Shown piece by piece: positions 8,458-16,970 of a stretch of 64,000 bases of DNA. A program made the position numbers and the translations under genes. The number at the start of each line of letters is the position of its first letter. Positions within the stretch are counted from its first letter, which is position 1. The DNA is from Planctomycetota bacterium (GTDB lineage: Bacteria > Planctomycetota > OFTM77). The stretch spans positions 124,001 to 188,000 of the forward strand of contig JAJDCO010000135.1 of assembly GCA_029260795.1 (NCBI GenBank), in the 5' to 3' direction. Below the pieces are notes generated by a model. It was given only the letters and a program-made list of their open reading frames with translations, was not told where the DNA came from and did not search any database.

Positions 8458-9365
8458 GAGTGCCTCTCTCGTTCGGGCCAGCTGGGATCGACCGGTACGC
8501 CCACCATCGGCGCATCCCCTCGGAGGATCTCATTCAGACCTCGTCGGAAGAGCGCCCGAAGCGCGGCGACTCGATGACGATAGGACCAGGGGTGCGGCAT
8601 GTCGTCTGGGCAAGCTTCGATCAGAGCCTCGGTGCAGGCAGCGAGCGCGTCGTTGGTCATCGGCTGCCCGGTGAGCTCGCGCTCGGTCGCTTCGGCCCAG
8701 ACGAGCCTTGGGGCCAAGCCTCCGATGACGATCTTCGCCATGACACACCGTGGGACCGAATCGGCTTCCGTGTCGGCGAGGAGAAAAGAAGAGGACAACG
8801 TCAGGATCGGCGGCGACAGCTCATTGCCCGCCCGAACCGATTCGGTGGTTTGGTAGAACCTCTTGGGAACGCAGGGGATGGCCACTTCGACGAGCACCTC
8901 GTCCAGTCGTCGGCCAGATCGATGATAGGGATCGAGCCAGCTTCCGAGCGGAACCTCGCGAGCTCCTTGCTCGCTGACGAGTCGAAGGTTGGCATGGAGC
9001 GTCATGAGAGCCGGTAGGAAGGGAGCGAGTGCGCTACCACCGATGATCGCCCCGCCCAAGGTCCCTCGTTCGAGACTGATCGGGCTCGTCGCGGCAAATG
9101 CCCTCGCCAAGGCAGGAAAGCAAGTGCCGATCAACCGAGATGTGGCGAGCACTCGAATCGGCATCATCGATCCGAGACGGAGCGTGCCTCCTTCGTCTCG
9201 GAAAAGGCCGTGAAGCTCGGGGATCCTCGACAGGGTCGCGATTCGGGGCTCCTGCCGCTCTGAGAGTCCTTGGCCGCCGGCTCGCAAGCAGACGTCTCCG
9301 GCTGCCAAAAGGGCAACGGCTTCCGAGACGGTTTCGGGCTCGAGATAGTCGGTCGCGGGCTTCAT
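8454..9365 (-). CDS. Xanthine dehydrogenase-family FAD-binding subunit
   Basis: This 303-residue protein is the CoxM/XdhB-type flavin subunit and the first gene of the operon. It starts like the family (DYLEPETVSEAVALLAAG), with RAGGQGLSE in place of the usual AGGTDL and ERGTLGGAIIGGSALA at the second flavin loop. The C-terminal CO-dehydrogenase flavoprotein domain (KIVIGGLAPRLVWAEATERE) is complete and of normal length. It would accept electrons from the 2Fe-2S subunit and pass them to NAD or another acceptor. The substrate cannot be deduced. Confidence 0.88.
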   Translation of the reverse strand: MKPATDYLEPETVSEAVALLAAGDVCLRAGGQGLSERQEPRIATLSRIPELHGLFRDEGGTLRLGSMMPIRVLATSRLIGTCFPALARAFAATSPISLERGTLGGAIIGGSALAPFLPALMTLHANLRLVSEQGAREVPLGSWLDPYHRSGRRLDEVLVEVAIPCVPKRFYQTTESVRAGNELSPPILTLSSSFLLADTEADSVPRCVMAKIVIGGLAPRLVWAEATERELTGQPMTNDALAACTEALIEACPDDMPHPWSYRHRVAALRALFRRGLNEILRGDAPMVGVPVDPSWPERERHS

Positions 9366-9528
9366 CGAGGGCTTCGGTGGAAAGACTTCGGAGACCCGCC
9401 CGGGACTGGACGTCGGTCGTCGAGCGATGGGGAATGCGGGCCATTATGGGCCGCCGCCCGGTGTGGTCAAAGGATTTCGTGGCCCGCGTCCGGCAGCCCC
9501 TCGAGCCGGGTGGACCTTACCTCTAATT

Positions 9529-9547
9529 CAACATAAGAATCATTATC
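9529..9547. promoter_or_regulatory. Fur-box-like 19-mer upstream of the hydroxylase operon
   Basis: The sequence ends ATCATTATC, identical to the right half of the classical Fur box, and the left half matches 5 of 10 positions, so 14 of 19 overall. It lies in an AT-rich island about 165 nt upstream of the FAD-subunit start and just past the stop of the convergent-facing barrel gene. Control of an iron-rich enzyme by iron would make sense, but one half-site could arise by chance. Confidence 0.3.
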
Positions 9548-9574
9548 GGAACTAACGCGACCCGGTCGTCTCAC

Positions 9575-10900
9575 CTAGAACGACAAGACCACCTGGAGGT
9601 TGCCGCCTCCAAACTCTACGGACCCTAGGTCAAACGTCGGGTTCACGACGATCCGGATGGAGCTCGAGCCTCGCCACTCGAGAGCCGTGCCCAGCTTGGC
9701 TTCGAGCCCTCTTTCGTGCTCGGTCCCGCTCGGATTCAAGGGCGTCTCTGCCCTCAGCTCGACCCAATCGAGCCACAGTGTCGGCGAGAACCACCAGGGT
9801 TCTCCGACCGGAATCTGGAGGCCACCCGAAAGCTGGACCTCACGGCGTTCGAAGCGCCTCTCCAGCGGACGATTCTGGAAACGTCGATCCCCCTCATGCA
9901 AGCGCAGCCAACGAAGACCGACTACGGTCTCGATCCCGCTCGCCTCGAAATGACGCCACTCGAATGATGGCCAGTAGAATTCCCGCTCTCGATCCAGCTC
10001 TTCGCCCGTCGACAGCGTCAGCCGCCGGCTCCTCGAGAACTCCGCACGCGCCACCAGTTGAAGTCGGTCCGCGCGGCCCAATCGCCAAGCCGCACGCATC
10101 CTCGGCTGCATCTTCCGCAAGGAGAATCGACGGTCCTCGACAGGTTCAAGGATCGTCATCGGAAGCTGCGCATCCCACGTCAGGCCGAACGTCCAAGCGG
10201 TCGCTGGAGTCCAGTCGACTGCCAGGTGGGTGGCGTAAGGATCTCGCGGGAACTTTCGACCGTCCTTTCCCTTGTCCTCGTTGATGTCGACCGCGGTGAA
10301 GGACGCTTCGGCCCGCCACGGTCCAGCCTCATGAACGGCGCCGAAGATGAAGTCGTTGTCCTGCTTGAGCTGAGTTCCCTCGAACAAAACAGAGACTCGA
10401 GTGCCCCTACCGAGGACTTCCTGCTCGAAGCCGGCTCGAACTCGGCGATAACGTGAATCAAAGTCTTCGGATTCCAGGTATCCGAAGCGCAAGTACAGCC
10501 CCGGTGCAGCTGGGATCGGTTGCCGAATCCTCAACTCATGATCGAAAGTGAACTCGTCGGTTCGGATGCTTCCACCGGACCACCGGATTCCGTTGTCGCT
10601 GCGAGCCCAGACTTCGGAGGTGCCGCTCGAAGGCGAGAACGAGAGCAGGTCGAGAAAGTAGGAATCGGACAACTCAAACGGTCGCCCGTCGATCTCATCA
10701 CCGCGGAAAGTGGCACGATTCCAATCCTGACCGAACGCGGACGGGAGAAACATCACAGCCAAGAGGAGTTGGCAAGTAGAACGCCACTTCCCCTGCCACC
10801 GCCACCAGTCACTCCCTTGAAGGTTCCCGGGCGCGCGGTGCTGCCTTATGCTTCGCAGTCGTTTGCGCCCGTCCCCGATCCGAGCGAGGGAGATCTTCAT
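9575..10900 (-). CDS. Putative outer-membrane beta-barrel protein
   Basis: The open frame ends SVEFGGGNLQVVLSF, alternating residues with a terminal Phe as in outer-membrane barrels. The body is rich in amphipathic strands with aromatic girdles (LRFGYLESEDFDSRYRRVRA, FEWRHFEASGIETVVGLRWL). A hydrophobic signal-like stretch (CQLLLAVMFLPSAFG) precedes QDW. The upstream in-frame ATG is at 10900, giving a long positively charged n-region of about 45 residues; the next ATG at 10753 lies inside the hydrophobic core, so the start is unsure. No specific family is recognised; no TonB box or OmpA domain is visible. It is divergent from the symporter genes and its ATG overlaps theirs. Confidence 0.7.
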   Translation of the reverse strand: MKISLARIGDGRKRLRSIRQHRAPGNLQGSDWWRWQGKWRSTCQLLLAVMFLPSAFGQDWNRATFRGDEIDGRPFELSDSYFLDLLSFSPSSGTSEVWARSDNGIRWSGGSIRTDEFTFDHELRIRQPIPAAPGLYLRFGYLESEDFDSRYRRVRAGFEQEVLGRGTRVSVLFEGTQLKQDNDFIFGAVHEAGPWRAEASFTAVDINEDKGKDGRKFPRDPYATHLAVDWTPATAWTFGLTWDAQLPMTILEPVEDRRFSLRKMQPRMRAAWRLGRADRLQLVARAEFSRSRRLTLSTGEELDREREFYWPSFEWRHFEASGIETVVGLRWLRLHEGDRRFQNRPLERRFERREVQLSGGLQIPVGEPWWFSPTLWLDWVELRAETPLNPSGTEHERGLEAKLGTALEWRGSSSIRIVVNPTFDLGSVEFGGGNLQVVLSF

Positions 10901-11099
10901 GCCGTCCGTTCGCCTCCGCGGCCTGGTCATCGCCTCGATCCTTCTCGCGGCATACCTTGCAACCCAGCCGCCGATCCTGTCTTGGGCCAATCGAATCGAG
11001 CCAGCATGGCTAGAGCTACCTTTCTTGGTCTGGTGGCTCACCGGCGCGTACCTCGTCTTCTGTCTGACACTCGTCGCTTGGGTCTGGCGGAAGCACTGA
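10899..11099 (+). CDS. Small DUF3311-like membrane protein beside symporter
   Basis: A 66-residue protein starts at ATG 10899 with GAGGGAG just upstream. It has two predicted membrane helices (LVIASILLAAYLATQ and FLVWWLTGAYLVFCLTLVAW) and a basic tail WRKH. Small two-helix proteins of the DUF3311 kind are typically encoded directly before a sodium:solute symporter, as here with a 1-nt gap. It is probably an accessory subunit; its role is not known. Confidence 0.75.
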   Translation: MPSVRLRGLVIASILLAAYLATQPPILSWANRIEPAWLELPFLVWWLTGAYLVFCLTLVAWVWRKH

Positions 11100-11100
11100 C

Positions 11101-12597
11101 ATGGACGGCTGGATCATCACGACGTCGCTGATCGGGGTGTTTCTTCTGATCTCGCTCGCACTTGGCTTTCTGGCACGAGCCCGCTCAGACCAGAGTGCTG
11201 AGGACTTCTTGCTCTGCGGACGACGCACTCGATTCTGGCTCTTGTACTTCACGGTGGTCGCGTCGTTTCACAGCGCCTTCGTCCTCCTTGGAGCGCCGGC
11301 GTTTTTCTACAAGCATGGCGTTTCGTTTTGGGTGGCGGGTGTCTGGACCATGCTGGTCGGCGCACTCGGCGTGTTGATCGGACCGCGAATCTGGCTCCTG
11401 GGAAAGCGGTTCGGCCATGTGACGCCGGCCGACCTGCTTGGTCACTTCTATGGTGGTGAGCGGATTCGGCTGATCGTGGCCGGAGTCTCGATCCTCTTCA
11501 CCATGACCTACATCCAGGCTCAGGCACAGGGGCTCGGGTACATTCTGACCGAAGCGACTGGGGGACGGATTCCAGAAGCCGCGGCCACCGCGCTTCTCAT
11601 CTCCGTGGCCGGACTCTACCTGACGATCGGAGGGTTGCGGGCCGTTTACTTCACCGATGCTCTCCAGGGTGTCTGGATGTACATCGCGCTTTGGGCAGGC
11701 GCTCTCTACCTCTTGAGTAATGAGCAGATCGGCGGTGTCAGTGGACTCTTTCGGCAGCTCGGCGAAACGCACGAAGCTTGGCTGACCGTCCCCGGGCCCC
11801 TCGGCTTCTTCGATGGAGGAAACTGGTTCGCCTTCGGTTGGATCTTCTCGCTCGGCATCCTGCTGCAACCCCATCTCTTCATGCGGTACTACAGCGCCAT
11901 CGACGCGCGAACAGTACGGTGGCTCGGGGCAACGACTCCGATCTATCTCACCACTCTGTTCATCCCAGCCGGTCTCGTCGGATTGAGCGGGCTCGTTCTT
12001 CTGCCCGGCTTGGAGGGACACGAGATCGATGTGCTCCTTCCTCGTCTCCTTGCCGAGCACACCCCCCCTTGGTTGGCCGGAGTCATCATGGCCGGCGCCG
12101 CCGCTGCCGCCCTTTCGACGGTCGACTCGATCATCCATGCGAACATGACGATCTTCACGAGGGACCTCTATCAACGCTTCATCAAGCCAACAGCGACCGA
12201 CGCGGAGCTGGTGAGAGTGGGTCGAATCCTCGCCGGAAGCCTGCTGGTCATCGCGTACGTCCTGACCACCGTCCGGCCAGGCTTCCTCGTCCAGCTGGTC
12301 GGGTTGTCGGGCGAAGCTGCGCTTCAGCTCGCGCCCGCAGTTGCTGGTGCCCTGTACTCGCGGATCGTACGGCTCAATGGTCGAGGTGTCGGCCTCGGCT
12401 TGATCGCCGGCATGATCACACTGGGTGCAGCGGTCGCCTTGCCGGAGCTGAAGATCCCTGGAGTGCATCGGGCCTTGCTAGCTCTAACCGTCAATGCGCT
12501 TCTGGCCACGCTGCTGTCGCGGCTGACCTCCCCACATCCACAAGAGAAACGAGCGGAGGTGGAGCGAGTGCTCGCTGCTCCGCTCGATTCGGAGTAA
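11101..12597 (+). CDS. Sodium:solute symporter family (SSS) transporter
   Basis: This 498-residue protein has about 13 hydrophobic helices and the SSS fold signature: RSDQSAEDFLLCGRRTRFWL after the first helix, a conserved stretch around TDALQGVWMYIALW in helix 6, and AAAALSTVDSIIHANMTIFT carrying Ser/Thr residues of the sodium site in helix 8. It couples sodium inflow to uptake of an organic solute. Substrate cannot be read from sequence; pantothenate/proline/acetate-type relatives all share this layout. It forms an operon with the upstream DUF3311-like peptide. Confidence 0.88.
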   Translation: MDGWIITTSLIGVFLLISLALGFLARARSDQSAEDFLLCGRRTRFWLLYFTVVASFHSAFVLLGAPAFFYKHGVSFWVAGVWTMLVGALGVLIGPRIWLLGKRFGHVTPADLLGHFYGGERIRLIVAGVSILFTMTYIQAQAQGLGYILTEATGGRIPEAAATALLISVAGLYLTIGGLRAVYFTDALQGVWMYIALWAGALYLLSNEQIGGVSGLFRQLGETHEAWLTVPGPLGFFDGGNWFAFGWIFSLGILLQPHLFMRYYSAIDARTVRWLGATTPIYLTTLFIPAGLVGLSGLVLLPGLEGHEIDVLLPRLLAEHTPPWLAGVIMAGAAAAALSTVDSIIHANMTIFTRDLYQRFIKPTATDAELVRVGRILAGSLLVIAYVLTTVRPGFLVQLVGLSGEAALQLAPAVAGALYSRIVRLNGRGVGLGLIAGMITLGAAVALPELKIPGVHRALLALTVNALLATLLSRLTSPHPQEKRAEVERVLAAPLDSE

Positions 12598-12605
12598 GCA
12601 GCCCG

Positions 12606-13064
12606 TCAGCCCGCTGGGCTTCCATTCTCGACCAGAGCCCGAATGGCCTGATGGCCCGCCAGCTCGGCGATCGGAAGATGAGCGATGTTGAGCTCGTGGG
12701 TCTCCGTCTTTGCCTGGAGCTCCTTGTTCCAACGCCGTCGGATTTCACCCAGCAGAGGTGCTGGACAGTAGACCGACATCGAGCCGATCCGGCGCTCTCG
12801 ACTCTGCCCACCCAACCACTCTTCGATTTCTCCGACGAATCGGTGCACTCGTTCCTCAGCCTCATGACCGACCGAAGCATAGCTGTGCTCGCCCTTGGCA
12901 CCGAGCGGTGAAGGGCGAGCGTGCTCCTTCTCCTCCCAAGAAGACTTCAGCTCGGAATGAAGCTCGAGATGGCAACGTCCGTGAGCCGTCTTCGTCGCCT
13001 CCAGGAGTCTCGCGTGCTGACGATCTGCCACGACGATCCAAGTTGAGGGAGCGCTCTTGGCCAT
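12606..13064 (-). CDS. Host attachment family protein
   Basis: This 152-residue protein starts MAKSAPSTWIVVADRQHARLL, matching the N-terminal strand and ADxxxARL motif of the host-attachment family (eRF1-like fold). The C-terminal strand-helix region is also typical (SMSVYCPAPLLGEIRRRWNK; ELNIAHLPIAELAGHQAIRALV). The family name comes from a plant-associated phenotype; related proteins are widespread in free-living bacteria and their biochemical function is unknown. It converges on the symporter gene with an 8-nt gap. Confidence 0.75.
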   Translation of the reverse strand: MAKSAPSTWIVVADRQHARLLEATKTAHGRCHLELHSELKSSWEEKEHARPSPLGAKGEHSYASVGHEAEERVHRFVGEIEEWLGGQSRERRIGSMSVYCPAPLLGEIRRRWNKELQAKTETHELNIAHLPIAELAGHQAIRALVENGSPAG

Positions 13065-13257
13065 GCAAAGATCTCCTCAGTCGAGAGTGGCTAGCCGGGA
13101 ATCTCGGACCGATGCCGATCACCCGATGCGATCATGCCAAAAGGATCCGCGCTTTCAAAAGCCGACGCCAAGGGCTTCCGTGACGACCTCCTGACGGACG
13201 GTAGAGGTTTGCCACTCTGCGACGGTCGGCCCAGGGCTCTCCGAGCGCTCGCCAACA

Positions 13258-14793
13258 TCATCCCGGACCCGGCGTCACCCGCGTCTCGAGCCACCCAAGC
13301 ATCCAATCCGCCCCCCAGGCCATGACGGCTGCCGGTACGGCTCCCAGCAAGATGAGTCGGTTCGAGTTGAGATCCAAGCCTGCCTTGATGAGCTCACCGA
13401 GGCCACCCGCTCCGACGAACGCCGCCAGCGTCGCCGTACCGATGTTGATCACCGTCGCGGTGCGGAGACCGGCGAAGATCACTGGAAGCGCGAGCGGAAA
13501 CTCGAGGCGTCGAAGACACTGAGCGCGAGTCATTCCCAGGCCGCGGCTCGCCTCGCGAAGCACGGGGTCGACATCTCGGATTCCGACGGTCGTGTTGCGC
13601 AGAATCGGCAGCAGGGCGTAGAGGAAGAGGGTAACCAGAGCCGGTCCCGCACCCAGACCCAAGAGGGGGATCAGGATCGCCAGCAACGCGATGCTCGGAA
13701 TAGTCTGAATCACCCCGACCGCACCGATGATTGCCTCGGCAAGGCGCGGACGGCGAGAGAGGAGGACTCCGGTCGGAATCGCCACCAGAGCCGCCGCGAG
13801 CACCGAAAGCACGGTCAACAAGACGTGCTCGACAGAGAGACGACCGACCTCCCCGAGATCACGGCGCCAACGGTCCTGTCCCGACCGCGGTGCCTCAAAC
13901 GGCAGGTTCAGCTCTGCGAGCGCCTCCTGAGCGATGACTTCGATCTCGCGTTTCTTTTCCTCGACCTCGAAGTTCCACCGGCGCATCTGCTCGGCATCGA
14001 TGCGCCCCGAGAACGCTTCAAGAGACTCGCGCACTTTCGGGAGGCGCCGCAGCGAGTCTCGAGATGCCAGCCATCCCGCTTCATACGGCGGAAAGAATCG
14101 TCGATCGTCCTCGAGAAGAACCAAGCCAGAGTTCACGAGCTTTCCATCCGTGGAGTAGATCTCCATGAGGTCGGCTTCATCGCTTTGAAGGGCTCGGTAG
14201 GCCAGTTGATGCTCGACGCCTTTGCGGTTCCCGAAGCGAATCCCGTATGCCTCCTCGAGACCCGGAACCCCATCAGGTCGACCGAGGAACTCCAGGGTGA
14301 ATGCGGCCCGGATCTGATCCTGACAGCTCGCGAGGTCGGAGATCCGGCGAAGGTCGTAGACTCGAGCCGCCTTCTGAGTGACTGCCAGAACGTAGGTGTT
14401 CTCGAACCCGAACGGATCGAGAAAAGTGAGGTTGAACTCCTCCCCGAGTCGAGTACGCACCCCTTCCCGCACGCGGCGCGTATCTCCGGTGCGCTCTTCT
14501 CCGAGCATCGTCAACCAGACGGTCCCCGTGTACTCCGGATAGACATCGATTTCGCCGCTTCGAACGGCCTCGAATGCCACCTTCGTACCACCGAGCCCCA
14601 AGCGACGTACGACCCGAAGCTCGGGTCGCTGCGCGGTCATCGTCTGAGCGAGCATCTCACCAAGGAGCCTCGATTCAGAGAAGCTCTTCGAACCGATCAC
14701 GAGCTCAGGACGCTCGTCGACACAGGCAATGGCCCACAGCAGACCGGTTGCCGCAACCCAGAGCCCTCGACTCGCCTTCGCCGCTCTCGTCAC
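13258..14793 (-). CDS. Osmoprotectant-type ABC importer, binding protein fused to permease
   Basis: The start GTG 14793 overlaps the ATPase gene stop as GTGA. The 511-residue product begins with a signal-like segment ending AIAC (possible lipobox). A substrate-binding domain of the OpuAC/OsmX type follows at about 30-280 (LVIGSKSFSESRLLGEMLAQ; GEIDVYPEYTGT). A membrane permease domain occupies about 300-511 with five helices and the EAA-loop (REASRGLGMTRAQCLRRLEF). In well-known fusions such as BilE the permease comes first; here the binding domain is N-terminal. The likely substrate is glycine betaine, choline or carnitine. The aromatic cage residues were not verified. Confidence 0.85.
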   Translation of the reverse strand: MTRAAKASRGLWVAATGLLWAIACVDERPELVIGSKSFSESRLLGEMLAQTMTAQRPELRVVRRLGLGGTKVAFEAVRSGEIDVYPEYTGTVWLTMLGEERTGDTRRVREGVRTRLGEEFNLTFLDPFGFENTYVLAVTQKAARVYDLRRISDLASCQDQIRAAFTLEFLGRPDGVPGLEEAYGIRFGNRKGVEHQLAYRALQSDEADLMEIYSTDGKLVNSGLVLLEDDRRFFPPYEAGWLASRDSLRRLPKVRESLEAFSGRIDAEQMRRWNFEVEEKKREIEVIAQEALAELNLPFEAPRSGQDRWRRDLGEVGRLSVEHVLLTVLSVLAAALVAIPTGVLLSRRPRLAEAIIGAVGVIQTIPSIALLAILIPLLGLGAGPALVTLFLYALLPILRNTTVGIRDVDPVLREASRGLGMTRAQCLRRLEFPLALPVIFAGLRTATVINIGTATLAAFVGAGGLGELIKAGLDLNSNRLILLGAVPAAVMAWGADWMLGWLETRVTPGPG

Positions 14794-15716
14794 TGGAGAG
14801 ACTCGATCAGGCTCTCCGGAGTGATCGTGCCGACCCACTCCCCATCGACGACGACCGGGATGGCTCGTTCGGAGGTGGCGAACAAGAGCTCGAGGGTCGC
14901 TGCCAACGGCAAGTCGGGCGGAATCGACTCACGACGGGGCCGCTGCCGGCCGACCGGGCCCATGAGATCGCGAGCGAGAAGGCCGGGTCCGGCGACTCCA
15001 GCGGCCTCCGTCAATCGCACGACGGAAGGGTGAGACTGATCCGCCAGGAGCTCCTCCGGAGAGCACCACTGAACGAGTCGGCCCTCATCGAGCACTCCGA
15101 TCGCATCCCCCAAGCGAATCGCTTCCGTCAGATCGTGGGTCACGAGAATCGTCGTCTTGCCGAGCTCGTCCCGCAATCGGAGCTGCTCTACTTGGAGGTC
15201 GGATCGGGTGGCGGGATCGAGGGCACCGAATGGCTCATCCATGAGGATGATGGGAGGGTCGCCGGCGAGCGCTCTCGCGATTCCGACCCGCTGTTGCTGA
15301 CCGCCGGAGAGCTGATGCGGCCAACGGCGGCCGAATTGGTCAGGCTCTAGACCGACCCAGTCCAGCAGCTCCTGTACTCGAGCGCTGGTGCGTGTATCGG
15401 ACCAGCCGAGGGTGTTGGGAACCAGAGCGACGTTCTCCTCGACGGTGAGGTGAGGAAACAAGGCTCCACCCTGAATCACGTACCCCATCTGACGACGCAA
15501 CGAAACGACATCGAGCTCATCCGTGGGACGACCCTCGACGAAAACGCGGCCCCCCGTGGGCTCGAGTAGGCGATTGACGAGCCGGAGAAGCGTCGTTTTT
15601 CCGGACCCGCTTCGCCCCACCAGACAGAGCGTCGTATGCGCAGGAATCTCGAGCGAGACCTCTCGCACGGCCCGAGTCTGGGCGAAGCGTCGGCTGAGCT
15701 TTTCGATTCGAATCAT
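14790..15716 (-). CDS. Osmoprotectant-type ABC importer ATPase with CBS-like tail
   Basis: This 308-residue ATPase starts at ATG 15716 (MIRIEKLSRRFAQ); further upstream codons are not homologous. The Walker A is GRSGSGKTTLL, the signature is LSGGQQQRVGIARAL, the Walker B is IILMDEPFGALD, and the H-loop is in TILVTHD. The last 70 residues form one CBS-like unit (AIPVVVDGEWVGTITPESLI), the ionic-strength sensor region of OpuA/OpuC ATPases. A full sensor usually has two CBS units, so this one is reduced. It is coupled to the downstream permease fusion, giving a complete importer from two genes. Confidence 0.87.
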   Translation of the reverse strand: MIRIEKLSRRFAQTRAVREVSLEIPAHTTLCLVGRSGSGKTTLLRLVNRLLEPTGGRVFVEGRPTDELDVVSLRRQMGYVIQGGALFPHLTVEENVALVPNTLGWSDTRTSARVQELLDWVGLEPDQFGRRWPHQLSGGQQQRVGIARALAGDPPIILMDEPFGALDPATRSDLQVEQLRLRDELGKTTILVTHDLTEAIRLGDAIGVLDEGRLVQWCSPEELLADQSHPSVVRLTEAAGVAGPGLLARDLMGPVGRQRPRRESIPPDLPLAATLELLFATSERAIPVVVDGEWVGTITPESLIESLQ

Positions 15717-15869
15717 CACCGGCGGTGGACACCCAGGAGCTTTCACTCCCTGGAGTCTTGACAAGGTCCTCATCGAAGCCGAGGGTCTTCGAGACCTCGG
15801 CCGAGGTCCGTCGGTGGCGATCTTCGTCACCGGCGAGCACGCGCGGATTCTAGCGGAAGCGAGCTGGGG

Positions 15870-16970
15870 ATGAAACGAAGTTACCTCGCTCTCGAGGGCG
15901 TGGAGAAGAGCTACGGCGATGTCCATGCCGTGCGAGGCATCGACTTGGATTTGGAACCGGGTCAGTTCTTGGTACTGCTGGGTCCATCGGGCTGCGGCAA
16001 GACCACCACGCTGCGAATGATCGCTGGACTCGAGACTCCGACAAGTGGTCGGGTCTACCTGGATCAGGAAGACATCACGCAGCGGCGCGCAGCTGCCCGC
16101 GACATCGCTTTCGTCTTCCAGTCTTACGCTCTGTACCCGCACTTGAGCGTACGCGACAACATCTCCTTTCCATTGCGGGCCCGTAGCGAATCGCGAGCGG
16201 TCATCGCCGAACGGGTCTCGACGGTCGCGCGAGCCGTCGGACTGACGAGCTTGCTCACTCGCAAGCCCCGCCAGCTCTCTGGAGGGGATCAGCAGAGAGT
16301 CGCGTTGGCTCGCGCCATGGTTCGTCGCCCCAAGGTGTTCTTGATGGACGAGCCGCTAGGAACACTCGACGCTCAACAACGAGAGAGCATGCGGGAGCAG
16401 ATTCGCGAGCTTCACGATCAGATCGAAGCCACCACGGTCTACGTGACCCACGATCAGATCGAAGCCATGGCGATGGCAGACCGTGTCGCCGTCATGAAGG
16501 ACGGCGCGATCCAGCAGATCGGAACACCGATGGAGATCTACGAGGAGCCGACCAACCTCTTCGTCGCACACTTCATCGGCTCGCCCGGAATGAACCTCCT
16601 TCCTGGGAGGCTCGAAGAAGGACCGACATTCGTCTCGCGGTTGGGTGAGCTCCAGCTTCGGTTGACCAACCCCGGCATCGCGTCTTGGGTCGGAACAGAG
16701 GTCGTGCTCGGGATTCGGCCAGAGGGAATTCAGCTGGCTCTCGGAACGGGCTCGACTCGGCTCCAGGTTCTCAAGTGCGAGCCCGGCGGATCCCACAACA
16801 TCGTGAATGTCCGATTCGGGGATGGGCTGCTCCGAGTGCGAACGGAGCGCAAGGAAAGGCCCGGCGAGGGTGACACGGTCTCCATTCGCCTCGACCTCGG
16901 GCAGATCCACCTCTTCGAAGCCGCCACCGGAAAGCGCTTGGGACGCCTCGAAACCGGAGTGGCGTCTTGA
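15870..16970 (+). CDS. MalK/UgpC-type ABC transporter ATPase (first of pair)
   Basis: This 366-residue ATPase has Walker A GPSGCGKTTTLRM, Q-loop VFQSYALYPH, signature LSGGDQQRVALARAM, Walker B VFLMDEPLGTLD and H-loop VYVTHDQIEAM. A C-terminal TOBE/MOP regulatory domain spans about 235-366. This type powers uptake of sugars or glycerol-3-phosphate with MalFG/UgpAE-type permeases, but no permease or binding protein is encoded nearby. It shares the junction TTGA with the next ATPase gene and is divergent from the osmoprotectant importer. Confidence 0.87.
   Translation: MKRSYLALEGVEKSYGDVHAVRGIDLDLEPGQFLVLLGPSGCGKTTTLRMIAGLETPTSGRVYLDQEDITQRRAAARDIAFVFQSYALYPHLSVRDNISFPLRARSESRAVIAERVSTVARAVGLTSLLTRKPRQLSGGDQQRVALARAMVRRPKVFLMDEPLGTLDAQQRESMREQIRELHDQIEATTVYVTHDQIEAMAMADRVAVMKDGAIQQIGTPMEIYEEPTNLFVAHFIGSPGMNLLPGRLEEGPTFVSRLGELQLRLTNPGIASWVGTEVVLGIRPEGIQLALGTGSTRLQVLKCEPGGSHNIVNVRFGDGLLRVRTERKERPGEGDTVSIRLDLGQIHLFEAATGKRLGRLETGVAS

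Noticed and set aside
13065-13257. Short open frame in the gap between the host-attachment and importer genes
   Set aside because: A 63-codon + strand frame (from 13134) extends into the end of the importer gene, lacks a ribosome site and resembles no known small protein.
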